Source of the DNA: CAZEVY01 sp964515555
GTDB taxonomy: Bacteria; Acidobacteriota; Terriglobia; Bryobacterales; Bryobacteraceae
NCBI GenBank assembly: GCA_964515555.1
Contig: CAZEVY010000009.1
Location: forward strand, 1-64,000
Length of the DNA stretch: 64,000 nt
Direction: 5' to 3'
A program made the translations under genes and the position numbers. Positions 52,688 to 61,643 of this stretch are shown here, one piece after another. Each line of letters opens with the position of its first letter. Position 1 is the first letter of the stretch. The notes under the pieces are model-generated. The model saw nothing but the letters and a program-made list of their open reading frames with translations. It had not been told where the DNA came from and searched no databases.

Positions 52688-52729
52688 GATTCCAAGGTCT
52701 TATCTGCGTTTATCTGCGTTCATCTGTGG
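52659..52729. repeat. Palindromic intergenic repeat element
   Basis: Inverted arms CCACGGATAAACACAG (52659-52674) and CTGCGTTCATCTGTGG (52714-52729) match at 13 of 16 positions. TATCTGCGTT is repeated in tandem (52701-52720) just before the right arm. The sequence resembles dispersed ATCTGCGTT/CATCTGTGG-type elements I recall from several environmental genomes. It is AT-rich compared with its surroundings and includes the stop of the broken antitoxin gene. Confidence 0.6.
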
Positions 52730-52746
52730 CCATTATCATTCCCCCC

Positions 52747-55158
52747 TCACATCAGACTCAGCGGATCCACGTCGATCGCCAGCGACGCCGCCGGCCACCG
52801 CCGCTCCGCCGCGAACCGCCGTATCCCCCGCAGCGTCTCCCCCAGCAGCGGCCGGCTCGTCGCCTTGAGCAGCACCTGGTACCGGAACTCCCGCATCAGC
52901 TTCGCCACCGGCGCCTCCGCCGGACCCAACACCTTCAAGCCCTCCGGCGACGGCGTCAGGTAGACCCCCAAATCCGCCGCCATCGCCAGCGCGTCCTCCT
53001 GCTTCTCGCCCCGCACCAGCACATTCGCCAGCGCCGCGAACGGCGGATACCGCATCAGCCGCCGGAATTGAATCTCTTTTTCATAAAACTGCGCGTAATC
53101 CTGCGTCGCCGCCAGCCGGACCGCGTAATGCTCCGGATTGCTCGTCTGAATCAGCACCGTCCCCGCCAAATCCCCGCGCCCCGCCCGACCCGCCGCCTGC
53201 GTCAATAACTGGAACGTCCGCTCCGCCGCGCGAAAATCCGGCATCCCCAGCCCCGTGTCCGCCGACACCACGCCCACCAGCGTCACGTTCGGAATATCGT
53301 GCCCCTTGGCGATCATCTGCGTCCCCACCAGAATGTCGTACTCCTTCTCCCGAAACGCGTGCAGAATCGTCTCGTAGCGCCGCCGCCCCGTCACCGTGTC
53401 GCGATCCATCCGCGCGATCCGCGCCTCCGGAAATTCCCGGTGCAGCTCCTCCTCCACCCGCTCCGACCCCGCCCCGACGAAATAGATGTACTCGCTCGCG
53501 CACTTCGGACACCGCTCCGGGACCTTTTCGGCGTAATTGCAGTAGTGGCACAGCATGCGCCGGTCGCGCTTGTGATACGTCAGCGTCACCGAGCAGTCGC
53601 GGCACTGCACCCGTTCGCCGCAGCTCCGGCACGTAACGAAACTCGAAAACCCGCGCCGGTTTATCAGCAGCATCGTCTGCTCGCCCGCCGCCACCCGGTC
53701 CCGCACCGCCTCCGCGAGGCGCCGCGAGAACGTCGCCTGCCGCCGCGTCTCCAGGAACTCCTGCCGCATGTCGATCAGCTCCACCGCCGGCATCGGCCGC
53801 CGCTCGATTCGCTCCGGCAGCTCGAGCAGCGTGTACTTCCCGCGATCCGCGTTGTAGCGGCTCTCCAGGCTCGGCGTCGCCGACCCCAGCACCACCACGG
53901 CCCCCAGCGCCCGCGCCCGCACGATCGCCACGTCGCGCCCGTTGTAGCGCGGCGTCTCGGCCTGCTTGTAGCTGTGGTCGTGCTCCTCGTCGATCACCAC
54001 CAGCCCCAGGTCCTTCACCGGCGCGAACACCCCCGATCGCGTCCCCACCACCACCGACGACTGGCCCGTGCGTATGCGCCGCCACTGGTCGATGCGCTCC
54101 GTGTCGCTGAACGCCGAATGCAGAATCGAGACCCTGTCCCCGAAGCGATGGAGAAACTGCCCCGCCACCGCCGGCGTCAGCGCGATCTCGGGTACCAGCA
54201 GCAGCGCGCCGCGTCCTCCCGCGATGGTCTCGTCGATCGCGCGCAGGTAGACTTCCGTCTTGCCTGACCCCGTCACCCCGCGCAACAGAAACGTATGGAA
54301 TTGTTTCGACTCCACCGCTCCCCGGATGGCCTCGAACGCCGCCTGCTGGCTTGCATTCAGCTCGTGCGGCGGCCGCTCGGTCCGCGAAAGCACGCCCGTC
54401 GCCGCCAGCTCCAGCTTCACCAGCTTCCGCCGTGCCAGCGCGCGCGCCGCCTGCCCCGCGCCGTCGATGACTCCCTCCACCTCCGCGAGCACGTGCACGC
54501 CCGGATGCAGCTCGAGATAACTCACCACCTCGCGCTCCACCTTCGTCAGCTTCACGCCCTCCGGCCGGCCCGTGAACTCCACGCGCAGCCGCGCCGCCGG
54601 AGCACGCAGCGGATCGCGGGCGTCGGTCGAGTCCTCGCGCGCGATCAGGCCTTTCTTGGCGAGCGAGCGCAGCAGCCCGTCGGCGTTCGGGAACTTCTTC
54701 GCCAGGTACGGCCCCGAGAGCGGCCGCGACTCCAGCATCCGCAGCAGCTCCACCGCCGGCTCCGCGCTCGATGCGCCCAACAGCAGTTGCCGCGCCGCGT
54801 CCCGGCCCTGGTCCGTCAGCGCGTAGACCTTGGTGTGCCGCACCTCGGCCGCGATCGGCGTCATCGCCCGCAGCGTCTCGCCGAGCGGCGCGCAGTAGTA
54901 GTCGGCGATCCAGTGCGCCAGCGCGAGCAAGGGCTCATCGAGCGCCGGCTCCTCGTCGATCAGCCGCAGCGCTTCGCGCACTTCGACATCGGGTGGATCG
55001 TCGTGGCAGCGCACCGTCATCCCGGTGAGACGCCGCGATCCGAACGGAACCACCAGCCGGCAACCCGGCCGCACGCGATGACGCAGCGTCTCCGGCAGCT
55101 CGTAGGTGAAGACATGGTCGACCGGAACCGGCAGGCTCACGTCGCAGAATCGGGGCAC
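52747..55158 (-). CDS. priA: Primosomal helicase PriA
   Basis: An 803-aa replication-restart helicase that recognises abandoned forks and reloads DnaB. The N-terminal 3'-OH-binding domain (about 1-100; YELPETLRHRVRPGCRLVVPFG, core RHRVRPGCRLVVPFG) is followed by a helicase core with Walker A GVTGSGKTEVY (294-304) and DEEH (390-393). The zinc module has eight cysteines (510, 513, 519, 522, 537, 540, 550, 553), and motif VI-like QAAGRAGRG lies near the C-terminus. The start codon is GTG. It is divergent from the TPR lipoprotein gene with 20 bp between the start codons. Confidence 0.96.
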   Translation of the reverse strand: MPRFCDVSLPVPVDHVFTYELPETLRHRVRPGCRLVVPFGSRRLTGMTVRCHDDPPDVEVREALRLIDEEPALDEPLLALAHWIADYYCAPLGETLRAMTPIAAEVRHTKVYALTDQGRDAARQLLLGASSAEPAVELLRMLESRPLSGPYLAKKFPNADGLLRSLAKKGLIAREDSTDARDPLRAPAARLRVEFTGRPEGVKLTKVEREVVSYLELHPGVHVLAEVEGVIDGAGQAARALARRKLVKLELAATGVLSRTERPPHELNASQQAAFEAIRGAVESKQFHTFLLRGVTGSGKTEVYLRAIDETIAGGRGALLLVPEIALTPAVAGQFLHRFGDRVSILHSAFSDTERIDQWRRIRTGQSSVVVGTRSGVFAPVKDLGLVVIDEEHDHSYKQAETPRYNGRDVAIVRARALGAVVVLGSATPSLESRYNADRGKYTLLELPERIERRPMPAVELIDMRQEFLETRRQATFSRRLAEAVRDRVAAGEQTMLLINRRGFSSFVTCRSCGERVQCRDCSVTLTYHKRDRRMLCHYCNYAEKVPERCPKCASEYIYFVGAGSERVEEELHREFPEARIARMDRDTVTGRRRYETILHAFREKEYDILVGTQMIAKGHDIPNVTLVGVVSADTGLGMPDFRAAERTFQLLTQAAGRAGRGDLAGTVLIQTSNPEHYAVRLAATQDYAQFYEKEIQFRRLMRYPPFAALANVLVRGEKQEDALAMAADLGVYLTPSPEGLKVLGPAEAPVAKLMREFRYQVLLKATSRPLLGETLRGIRRFAAERRWPAASLAIDVDPLSLM

Positions 55159-55178
55159 CTTTGATTACCATGGCATAG
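55159..55178. promoter_or_regulatory. 20-bp divergent promoter between priA and the TPR lipoprotein gene
   Basis: Plus strand: TACCAT (55166-55171) is 7 nt before the ATG at 55179. Minus strand: GGTAAT (55169-55164) is 5 nt before the priA GTG at 55158. Neither side has room for a Shine-Dalgarno sequence or an untranslated leader. Confidence 0.35.
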
Positions 55179-56573
55179 ATGAAGCGGGCGCTCGCGCTGT
55201 GCCTCTGTCTGTGCGCCTGCACGGGACGCCGCGAGCCGCTGCCCGATCTGCCCGCCGTCGACACGTCGAAGTTCACCCCCGCGGCAGGCGAGCGCGTCCG
55301 CGCCGCGCTCGACGCCGTCCGCGCCGCGCCCGATAGCGCCGATCGCAACGGCCGCCTGGCGATGGCGCTCCACGCCCACCAGCAGTATGACGCCGCCCGC
55401 GTCGCCTACCGCCGCGCGCGCCTGCTCGCCCCGCGCGAGTTCCGCTGGCCTTACTACCTCGCCCTGCTCGACGTGGCGCAGGGCCGCTCCACCGGCGCCG
55501 CCCGCGCCCTGCGCGACACCCTCGCCTTGAAGAGCGACTACCTGCCCGCCGAGCTGAAGCTCGCCGAGGTGCTCTTCGATGCCGGCGATGTCGCCGGAAG
55601 CGCCGCGCTCTACGACCGGCTCGCCGCCGCGCATCCCGATCTCGCCGAGCCGCACTATGGCGTCGGGCGCATCCGCTCGGCGCGCGGCGACACCGCCGGC
55701 GCCGCCGAAGCGTACCGCCGGGCGATCGGGCTGTTCCCCGCATACGGCGCCGCCCACTACGCCTTGGCGCTCGCCTATCGAAAGCTCGGCGACCCGCGTG
55801 CCGGGCCGCAGCTCGCCCTCTACGAGAAGTTCAAGATGGGCGCGCCGCCCTCCACCGACTTCCTTTCGGCCGAGCTGCGCCAGGCCGGGTCTGTCGCCAC
55901 CGAGCTGCTCCGGCGCGCCGCCGAGCTCGACGCCCAGGGGAAGCTCTCCGAGGCCGTCGGCCTCCAGCTCCAGGCCCTCGACGCCGATCCCGCGCTCGAT
56001 CAGGCGCATATCAACCTGATTTCGCTTTATGGCCGTCTCGGCGAGGCCGCCCGGGCCGAGGAGCATTACCGCACCGCCATCGGGCTGAATCCCAACATGG
56101 CCGAGGCCCACTACAATTTCGGTGTGTTTTGTTTTAGCCAGAAGCGCTTTCCGGAGGCTAAGGCCGCCTTCCAGCGGGCGCTCGAAATCAATCCGAATCA
56201 TCCCGACGCGCACAACAACTACGCCTTCCTGATCGAACGCGAGGGAAAGCTCGCCGAAGCCGAGGCGCATTACGGAAAGGCCGTCGCCGCCAAGCCCGAT
56301 TTCCGCCTGGCGCATTTTCACCTCGGGCGCCTCCTGGTGAACCGCCGCCAGTACGCGCGCGCCATCGCGCATTTCGAGAAGACCGTTCAGCCCGCCGACG
56401 AAAGCACGCCCGGCTATCTCTACGCGCTCGGCGCCGCCTGGGGACGCGCCGGCGACCGCAAGCGCGCCGCCGATTACCTGCGGCAGGCGCGCGACGGCGC
56501 CGTCTCGTTCAACCAGTCGCAGCTCGCCGCCAGCATCGACCGCGACCTTCGCACCCTCGGCGAGGTGCGATGA
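55179..56573 (+). CDS. TPR-repeat lipoprotein
   Basis: A 464-aa lipoprotein with a Cys-rich signal (MKRALALCLCLCACTG; lipid Cys probably at 14). It has about eight to nine tetratricopeptide repeats, for instance AMALHAHQQYDAARVAYRRA, AEAHYNFGVFCFSQKRFPEA and AHNNYAFLIEREGKLAEAEA. TPRs are protein-interaction scaffolds. It overlaps the CRTAC1 gene by 4 nt (ATGA), and such TPR/CRTAC1 pairs are frequent in Acidobacteriota and related phyla, so the two probably form one surface or periplasmic complex. Confidence 0.85.
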   Translation: MKRALALCLCLCACTGRREPLPDLPAVDTSKFTPAAGERVRAALDAVRAAPDSADRNGRLAMALHAHQQYDAARVAYRRARLLAPREFRWPYYLALLDVAQGRSTGAARALRDTLALKSDYLPAELKLAEVLFDAGDVAGSAALYDRLAAAHPDLAEPHYGVGRIRSARGDTAGAAEAYRRAIGLFPAYGAAHYALALAYRKLGDPRAGPQLALYEKFKMGAPPSTDFLSAELRQAGSVATELLRRAAELDAQGKLSEAVGLQLQALDADPALDQAHINLISLYGRLGEAARAEEHYRTAIGLNPNMAEAHYNFGVFCFSQKRFPEAKAAFQRALEINPNHPDAHNNYAFLIEREGKLAEAEAHYGKAVAAKPDFRLAHFHLGRLLVNRRQYARAIAHFEKTVQPADESTPGYLYALGAAWGRAGDRKRAADYLRQARDGAVSFNQSQLAASIDRDLRTLGEVR

Positions 56574-58231
56574 GGCACCTTCCCATCGCGCTCGCCCTTC
56601 TCTCCGCGGCCTGCTCCTCCACTCCCCCTGCCGCCGAGCGGTCCTCGGGTCCCCTCTTCCATGACGCCGCCGAAGAGGCCGGTCTCCGCTTCACCCACTT
56701 CACCGGCGCCACCGGCAGGTTCTACATGCCCGAGATTATGGGCGCCGGCGTCGCGCTCCTCGACTTCGACCGCGACGGCGACCTCGACGTCTACCTCATC
56801 CAGGGCGCGCCGCTCGACGGCGCGAAGCCACCCTCCGGCGTCGTGCTCGGGAACCGGCTGTTCCGCAACGAGCTCGTCCCCTCCGGCCAACTCCGGTTCA
56901 TCGATGTCACCGCCGAATCCCGCGCCGGACACGTCGCGCACGGCATGGGCGCCGCCACCGCCGACTACGACGGCGACGGCGACGTCGATCTCTACGTCAC
57001 CAACTTTGGAAGCAACGTCCTCTACCGCAACGACGGCGGCAGGTTCACCGATGTCACCCGCGCCTCCGGCGTCGACGACGACCGCTGGTCCTCCAGCGCC
57101 GCCTTCCTCGACTACGATCGCGACAGCGACCCCGACCTGTTCGTCCTCAACTACGTCGACTTCACCGTGCTCGGCAACAAGCGCTGCCAGGCCGCCACCG
57201 GCGAGCCCGACTATTGCACGCCGAAAGCCTACCGCCCCGTCGCCGCGCGCCTGTTTCGCAACGAGGGCGCCGGCCGCTTCTCCGACGTCTCCACCGCCTC
57301 CGGCGTCAACTCCGCTTTCGGCCCCGGACTCGGGGTCACCTGCGGCGACTTCAACGCCGACGGCTGGGTGGACATCTACGTCGCCAACGATTCGTCGGCC
57401 AACCTGCTGTGGATCAACCAGCGCAACGGCACGTTCAAGGAGTCGGCGCTTGCCGCTGGCGCCGCCTACGCCGAGGACGGCCTGGCGCGCGCCGGCATGG
57501 GCGTCAGCGCCGGCGACTACGACAACGACGGCGATGACGACCTGTTCGTCGTCAACCTCACGCGCGAGGGCGCGACCCTCTACCGCAACGACGGCGGCGG
57601 ATTCCAGGATGCCTCGCTGCCGCTCGGCCTGAAGCCGCTCACCTTCGCCTACACCGGCTTCGGGACCGAGTGGATCGACTACGACAACGACGGCTGGCTC
57701 GACCTGTTTATCGCCAACGGCGCCGTGACTGTCATGGAGTCGCTGCGCGGTCAGCCCTGGCCCTTCCTCCAGCGCAATCTGCTCTTGCGCAACGACCTGG
57801 GTAAGCGCTTTCTGGATATGACCGATCTTGCCGGACTGGGCTTTACCACGCCCGGAGTCTCGCGCGGCGCCGCTTTCGGCGACATCGACAACGACGGCGA
57901 TATCGACATTGTTATCAACAACAACCACGGCTCCGCGCGCCTCTTGATTAACAAAAGTCAATCTGAAAAAGCGACGTTCCACGTGGAACATTTTCCGTTC
58001 GTTCAAGGCGCCGCGGTAATCGTAGCGTTGTCGGATGGACGAAAACTGACCCGCCGCGCGCACACCGATTCGAGCTACCTGAGCGCGAGCGACCCGCGCG
58101 TGCACTTCGGCATCGGCGCGGCGCGTGTCGAATCGGTCACCGTGCGATGGCTCGACGGAACCGAGGAGCGCTGGGACCGCCCGCCGGGACCTCGATTCGT
58201 GGCGCGCCGCGGCTCCGGCCGGAAGAAATAA
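56570..58231 (+). CDS. CRTAC1-family lipoprotein with FG-GAP/VCBS repeats and ASPIC/UnbV domain
   Basis: A 553-aa lipoprotein (MRHLPIALALLSAAC, Cys15). It has a beta-propeller of FG-GAP/VCBS repeats with Ca-binding loops such as DFDRDGDLDVYL, DYDGDGDVDLYV and DIDNDGDIDIVI. The C-terminal ASPIC/UnbV domain begins near SARLLINKSQ and contains DPRVHFGIGAARVESVTVRW, core VHFGIGAARVESV. The role is probably an extracellular carbohydrate or calcium interaction. Local composition is odd: at about 57950-58000 the codons are AT-rich and include a parS-like palindrome. Confidence 0.85.
   Translation: MRHLPIALALLSAACSSTPPAAERSSGPLFHDAAEEAGLRFTHFTGATGRFYMPEIMGAGVALLDFDRDGDLDVYLIQGAPLDGAKPPSGVVLGNRLFRNELVPSGQLRFIDVTAESRAGHVAHGMGAATADYDGDGDVDLYVTNFGSNVLYRNDGGRFTDVTRASGVDDDRWSSSAAFLDYDRDSDPDLFVLNYVDFTVLGNKRCQAATGEPDYCTPKAYRPVAARLFRNEGAGRFSDVSTASGVNSAFGPGLGVTCGDFNADGWVDIYVANDSSANLLWINQRNGTFKESALAAGAAYAEDGLARAGMGVSAGDYDNDGDDDLFVVNLTREGATLYRNDGGGFQDASLPLGLKPLTFAYTGFGTEWIDYDNDGWLDLFIANGAVTVMESLRGQPWPFLQRNLLLRNDLGKRFLDMTDLAGLGFTTPGVSRGAAFGDIDNDGDIDIVINNNHGSARLLINKSQSEKATFHVEHFPFVQGAAVIVALSDGRKLTRRAHTDSSYLSASDPRVHFGIGAARVESVTVRWLDGTEERWDRPPGPRFVARRGSGRKK
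57975..57990. other. parS-like centromere palindrome inside the CRTAC1 gene
   Basis: CGTTCCACGTGGAACA contains a perfect 14-bp palindrome (57976-57989) and differs at one outer base from TGTTCCACGTGGAACA, a form of the parS consensus TGTTNCACGTGNAACA bound by ParB. parS sites commonly lie in coding genes near the chromosome origin. No parA/parB gene is in the window, so the identification rests on the motif alone. Confidence 0.55.
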
Positions 58232-58240
58232 GATGGCGCG

Positions 58241-60160
58241 CTAACGCTCCGCCGGCAGCGGACTCGGCGCGCGCGACACCTGGCCGCGCTTGGCCTCGTC
58301 GATGCTGATGTTGTTGGCGTCGAGCGTCGTGCCCGTCACCTGGTCCATCGAGACGCGCGCCTTGGCGTAGGCCGCCAGCGCCTGGACCTCCGACGACTGC
58401 GCCTGCGCCAGGTCGCGCTGGTACTGGATGATCATGAACACCGTGGTCGCGCCGAGGGCGTACTTCTTCTGCTCGGCGTCCAGGGTCTGCTCCTGGAGGA
58501 CGCGCTCCTTCACGGCGGCGTCGTAGCGCGCGCGCGCCTGCTGAAGCGCGATGAGCGCATTCTGCACGTCGACGCGCACCTGGTTGACCTGCTGCTGCGC
58601 GCGGATTTCGGACTGCCGCAGCTCGAGCTGGTCGCGAATCCAGTCGGATTGCGCCGAGCGGTTGCCGATCGGAATATTCAGCGAGAATCCCACGGAGTAG
58701 TTGGGGAAGTTGCGGCGGAAAAGCTGTCCCATCGTGGAGCCGAACCCTCCGAGAAAGAACGGATCGACGGCGTGGGACACCGGCTGCCCCTGGAAAAGCA
58801 GGGTGTTGGTCGAGCCGGCCAGGCCGTTGTTCTGAAGGTTGAGCTCGAGGTCGAGCGACGGCTTCAACTGGCTGCGGCTGCCCTCCAGACCGATCTTGCT
58901 GCTCTCGACGTTGATGCGCGTCTGCTCCAGGTCGGGGCGATTCTTCATGGCCAGCTCGACCAGATCCTGCATGGGGCGGATCGGTTCCTTCTCCGGAATT
59001 CGAATGCTGTCGGTCGGGACGATGCGGGCCTCGGCCAGCGTGGGACTGGCGACGCCGGTCCGGCTCAGCGCGTTCTTGATGATGGCCTCCTGCTGCAGCA
59101 GCTGCGTCTCGGAGGCCAGCAGCTCCTGTTGGCGGCGCGCGACCTGAGCCTCGGCGCTGACGATCTCGATCTGCGCGAGCGTTCCGATCTCAACCTGTTT
59201 CTTGTTGTCGTTGTACAGCTTCTCGGCCAGGGCCAGCGCCTTGCGCTTCACGTCGAGGTCGGCGTTGAAGCTGACCAGATCCCAGTAGAGGTTGATGACC
59301 GATGTGGCGGTCGCGATTACCTGCTGCTCGAACACCAGATCGGAGACCTTCTGGCTGTTCTTGGCGATGCGGATGTTGCGGTTGTTGACCGCGCGGCCGA
59401 AGCCCTGGAGCAGGCGCTGGCTGACGTTGAGCTGGAAGTTCGCCTGCGTGAAAGGATTCAGGTCGCCGCGCGGATTGTTGTTGGAGACGTGGTCGGTGTT
59501 CCATCCGAAGCTGACGCTGGTGCCTGTCAGAAACGCCTGCGAGACTCCGTGATTCATCGAATGGGTATCGAAGGTGACCGCGGTGAGACCGGTGGTCACG
59601 GTGTTCGCCTGCGGGCTGGTGCGGTGCCCCCAAGTGTAGGACGAGAACAGTACGGGATCGAGGTTCGGCAGCGACGTTCCGGTAGCCGTGATGATCGTGC
59701 CGCCGGTGCTGGCCCCGCCGCCGCCGCCACCGCCGCCGCCACCACCGCCGCCGCCGGCGCCGAGGCCGAGGACCTGAGCCTGCGCGCTGGAGGCGCCGCG
59801 CTGAATCGTGCTCGGCACGCCGCGCAGCAGACCGCCGGCCTGGGCGCGCGTCAGGTCGACCTCGGCGATGATAGGCCCGTATCGCGAGAGCTCGATATCG
59901 AGGCTGTTCTCCAGCGCCAGCGCAATGGTGTCCTGAAGGGAAAGGTAGAGCCGCCCGCCGCGCAGCAGCGCTTCCAGGCGCCCGGAATTGCCGAGCCGGA
60001 TGGGCGGCACCGACGACGGCCGGTAGGGCCGCGTGAATCGCGAGAAAAGCCCGGTGTCGGGCGCCGGACTATAGTGGATGCCCTGTTGCTGCGCGGGCGC
60101 CGCCGGCGCGATCAGCAGTATGGCCAGCAGGAGGCAAACGAAAGGTCGAAGCGTAGACAT
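58241..60160 (-). CDS. TolC-family outer-membrane efflux protein
   Basis: A 639-aa outer-membrane factor. The signal peptide (MSTLRPFVCLLLAILLIAPAAPAQ) precedes RGGRLYLSLQDTIALALENS, typical of OEP domains. Two OEP repeats follow with long helices (AEKLYNDNKKQVEIGTLAQI; QQARARYDAAVKERV). An insert at about residues 138-152 is a run of 14 Gly encoded by repeated GGC/GGT codons. It should form the trimeric channel of a tripartite efflux or type I secretion system; the partners are not in the window. AAGGAACC lies upstream of the ATG. Confidence 0.9.
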   Translation of the reverse strand: MSTLRPFVCLLLAILLIAPAAPAQQQGIHYSPAPDTGLFSRFTRPYRPSSVPPIRLGNSGRLEALLRGGRLYLSLQDTIALALENSLDIELSRYGPIIAEVDLTRAQAGGLLRGVPSTIQRGASSAQAQVLGLGAGGGGGGGGGGGGGGASTGGTIITATGTSLPNLDPVLFSSYTWGHRTSPQANTVTTGLTAVTFDTHSMNHGVSQAFLTGTSVSFGWNTDHVSNNNPRGDLNPFTQANFQLNVSQRLLQGFGRAVNNRNIRIAKNSQKVSDLVFEQQVIATATSVINLYWDLVSFNADLDVKRKALALAEKLYNDNKKQVEIGTLAQIEIVSAEAQVARRQQELLASETQLLQQEAIIKNALSRTGVASPTLAEARIVPTDSIRIPEKEPIRPMQDLVELAMKNRPDLEQTRINVESSKIGLEGSRSQLKPSLDLELNLQNNGLAGSTNTLLFQGQPVSHAVDPFFLGGFGSTMGQLFRRNFPNYSVGFSLNIPIGNRSAQSDWIRDQLELRQSEIRAQQQVNQVRVDVQNALIALQQARARYDAAVKERVLQEQTLDAEQKKYALGATTVFMIIQYQRDLAQAQSSEVQALAAYAKARVSMDQVTGTTLDANNISIDEAKRGQVSRAPSPLPAER

Positions 60161-60261
60161 AGAGGTTCCTTCTTAAGCCTTTTCGAGGGGCCACTCGGGT
60201 ATAGACGAGATCGGGCGAACTCAGTTCCCTGAATTTTCAATGGTATAGTAACCTCGAATCT

Positions 60262-60471
60262 CGGGGCAACCGCGACGCCTATGCGCCGCATTCGCATCAC
60301 TCTCAGCTACGACGGANNNNNNNNNNNNNNNNNNNNNNNNNNNNNNNNNNNNNNNNNNNNNNNNNNNNNNNNNNNNNNNNNNNNNNNNNNNNNNNNNNNN
60401 NNNNNNNNNNNNNNNNCGGGGCAACCGCGACGCCTATGCGCCGCATTCGCATCACTCTCAGCTACGACGGA
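60262..60471. other. Spurious assembly gap flanked by a 55-bp exact duplication
   Basis: Positions 60262-60316 and 60417-60471 are identical over 55 bp (truA start region), separated by 100 N (60317-60416). This is what results when two contigs that overlap by a k-mer of 55 are joined by a scaffolder that failed to merge them. True sequence should contain one copy and no gap, making the region 155 bp shorter. Confidence 0.85.
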
Positions 60472-61185
60472 ACGGAGTTTCATGGGTGGCAGATTCAGCC
60501 CGACGTGCTTACCATACAGGGCGTCGTGGAGCGCGCCGTCGGCGAAATCGAGGGCGCGCCCGTCGACGTCACGGCGAGCGGGCGCACCGACGCCGGAGTC
60601 CACGCGCTCGCGCAAGTCGCGGCCTTCAATCTCGCCAACCCGATTCCCGCCGATAATCTCCGCCGCGCGATGAACCGGCTGCTGCCGGCCTCGATCCGCA
60701 TTCTGGAGACGGCCGAGGCCCCCGCCGGATTTCATCCGCGCCATGACGCCATCGCCAAGACCTACGAGTACCGCATCTTCCGCGGCGAAGTCTGCCCGCC
60801 TTTCGAGCGCCGCTACGTGCATCATCATCCCTATCCGCTCGACGTGGAGCGCATGGCCGCGCTGGCGCCGGTCCTCGAAGGCGAGTACGACTTCTCCGCC
60901 TTCGCCGCCGCCGACGACAAGGACGCCCTCGGCCGCTCGAAGGTGCGCACCATCTTCTCCTCGCGCGTCGAAGTTCGCGACGAGAGGATCTACTACCGCG
61001 TCCGCGGCAGCGGGTTCCTCAAACACATGGTGCGGAACATCGTGGGATCGCTGCTCGAAGCCGGCAAGGGCAATCTCGACGAGGCGGGACTGCGCGCGTT
61101 GCTCACGCCCGGCTGCGCGGGGAAAGGCGGGCCGACGTCGCCGGCCTCGGGGTTGTTTCTGATCGGCGTCGAGTATTCGCCGTAA
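60436..61185 (+). CDS. truA: tRNA pseudouridine(38-40) synthase TruA
   Basis: A 249-aa enzyme modifying U38-U40 in tRNA anticodon stems. The start MRRIRITLSYDGTEFHGWQ, the catalytic Asp52 in SGRTDAGVHA, then FHPRHDAIAKTYEYRI and GSGFLKHMVRNIVGSL are canonical. The first 12 codons also occur as a truncated copy at 60281-60316, before the N-gap (assembly artefact). TATAGT at 60243-60248 is the likely -10 if the duplicated sequence is merged. Confidence 0.96.
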   Translation: MRRIRITLSYDGTEFHGWQIQPDVLTIQGVVERAVGEIEGAPVDVTASGRTDAGVHALAQVAAFNLANPIPADNLRRAMNRLLPASIRILETAEAPAGFHPRHDAIAKTYEYRIFRGEVCPPFERRYVHHHPYPLDVERMAALAPVLEGEYDFSAFAAADDKDALGRSKVRTIFSSRVEVRDERIYYRVRGSGFLKHMVRNIVGSLLEAGKGNLDEAGLRALLTPGCAGKGGPTSPASGLFLIGVEYSP

Positions 61186-61241
61186 GGATCCATGGGTATG
61201 GCTTTCGGTATGTCGGCAGCGGTGAGCCGCCGTCGCTTACT

Positions 61242-61643
61242 TCAAACAGGAATAATCCGGGCCGCCGGGTCGAGACGCCGCAGGTCCTTCGGGTCGCTTG
61301 TCACAATGGGGTCCTGCCGCTCCCGGGCAAGGATCACAACCCAAGCGTCGATAACATCCGGCGAGTCCGTGGCGGCGCAGAGTTCTCCACAGGAACGGGC
61401 AAGCTGTTCATCAAGCGGAACGATCTCCACTTCGCCGCACCGCAGGAACCGCGCTAACGCAACCTGAACACGGCCATCGCGCCAGGCTTGTCCCACCACG
61501 CCAGCAGGCACTCGAAAGGCCCGGCCTTGGGCCAGCGCCCGATCGAGCAAAGCGATCATGCGCTTGTCACCGCGATCCAGGGCGATGAGGGCGCCGGCAT
61601 CCAGTACTAATCCCGCCGCGGTGCGAGTGCGCGTTCTGCCCAT
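61242..61643 (-). CDS. VapC-type PIN-domain toxin
   Basis: A 133-aa PIN-domain protein, probably a tRNA- or rRNA-cleaving RNase. The first strand VLDAGALIALDRGD has Asp15, and the later acidic sites are in SPDVIDAWVV (about 96-99) and IVTSDPKDL (about 117). It overlaps the antitoxin gene by 37 bp, an unusually long overlap. Downstream towards truA are 56 bp with no recognisable feature. Confidence 0.85.
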   Translation of the reverse strand: MGRTRTRTAAGLVLDAGALIALDRGDKRMIALLDRALAQGRAFRVPAGVVGQAWRDGRVQVALARFLRCGEVEIVPLDEQLARSCGELCAATDSPDVIDAWVVILARERQDPIVTSDPKDLRRLDPAARIIPV

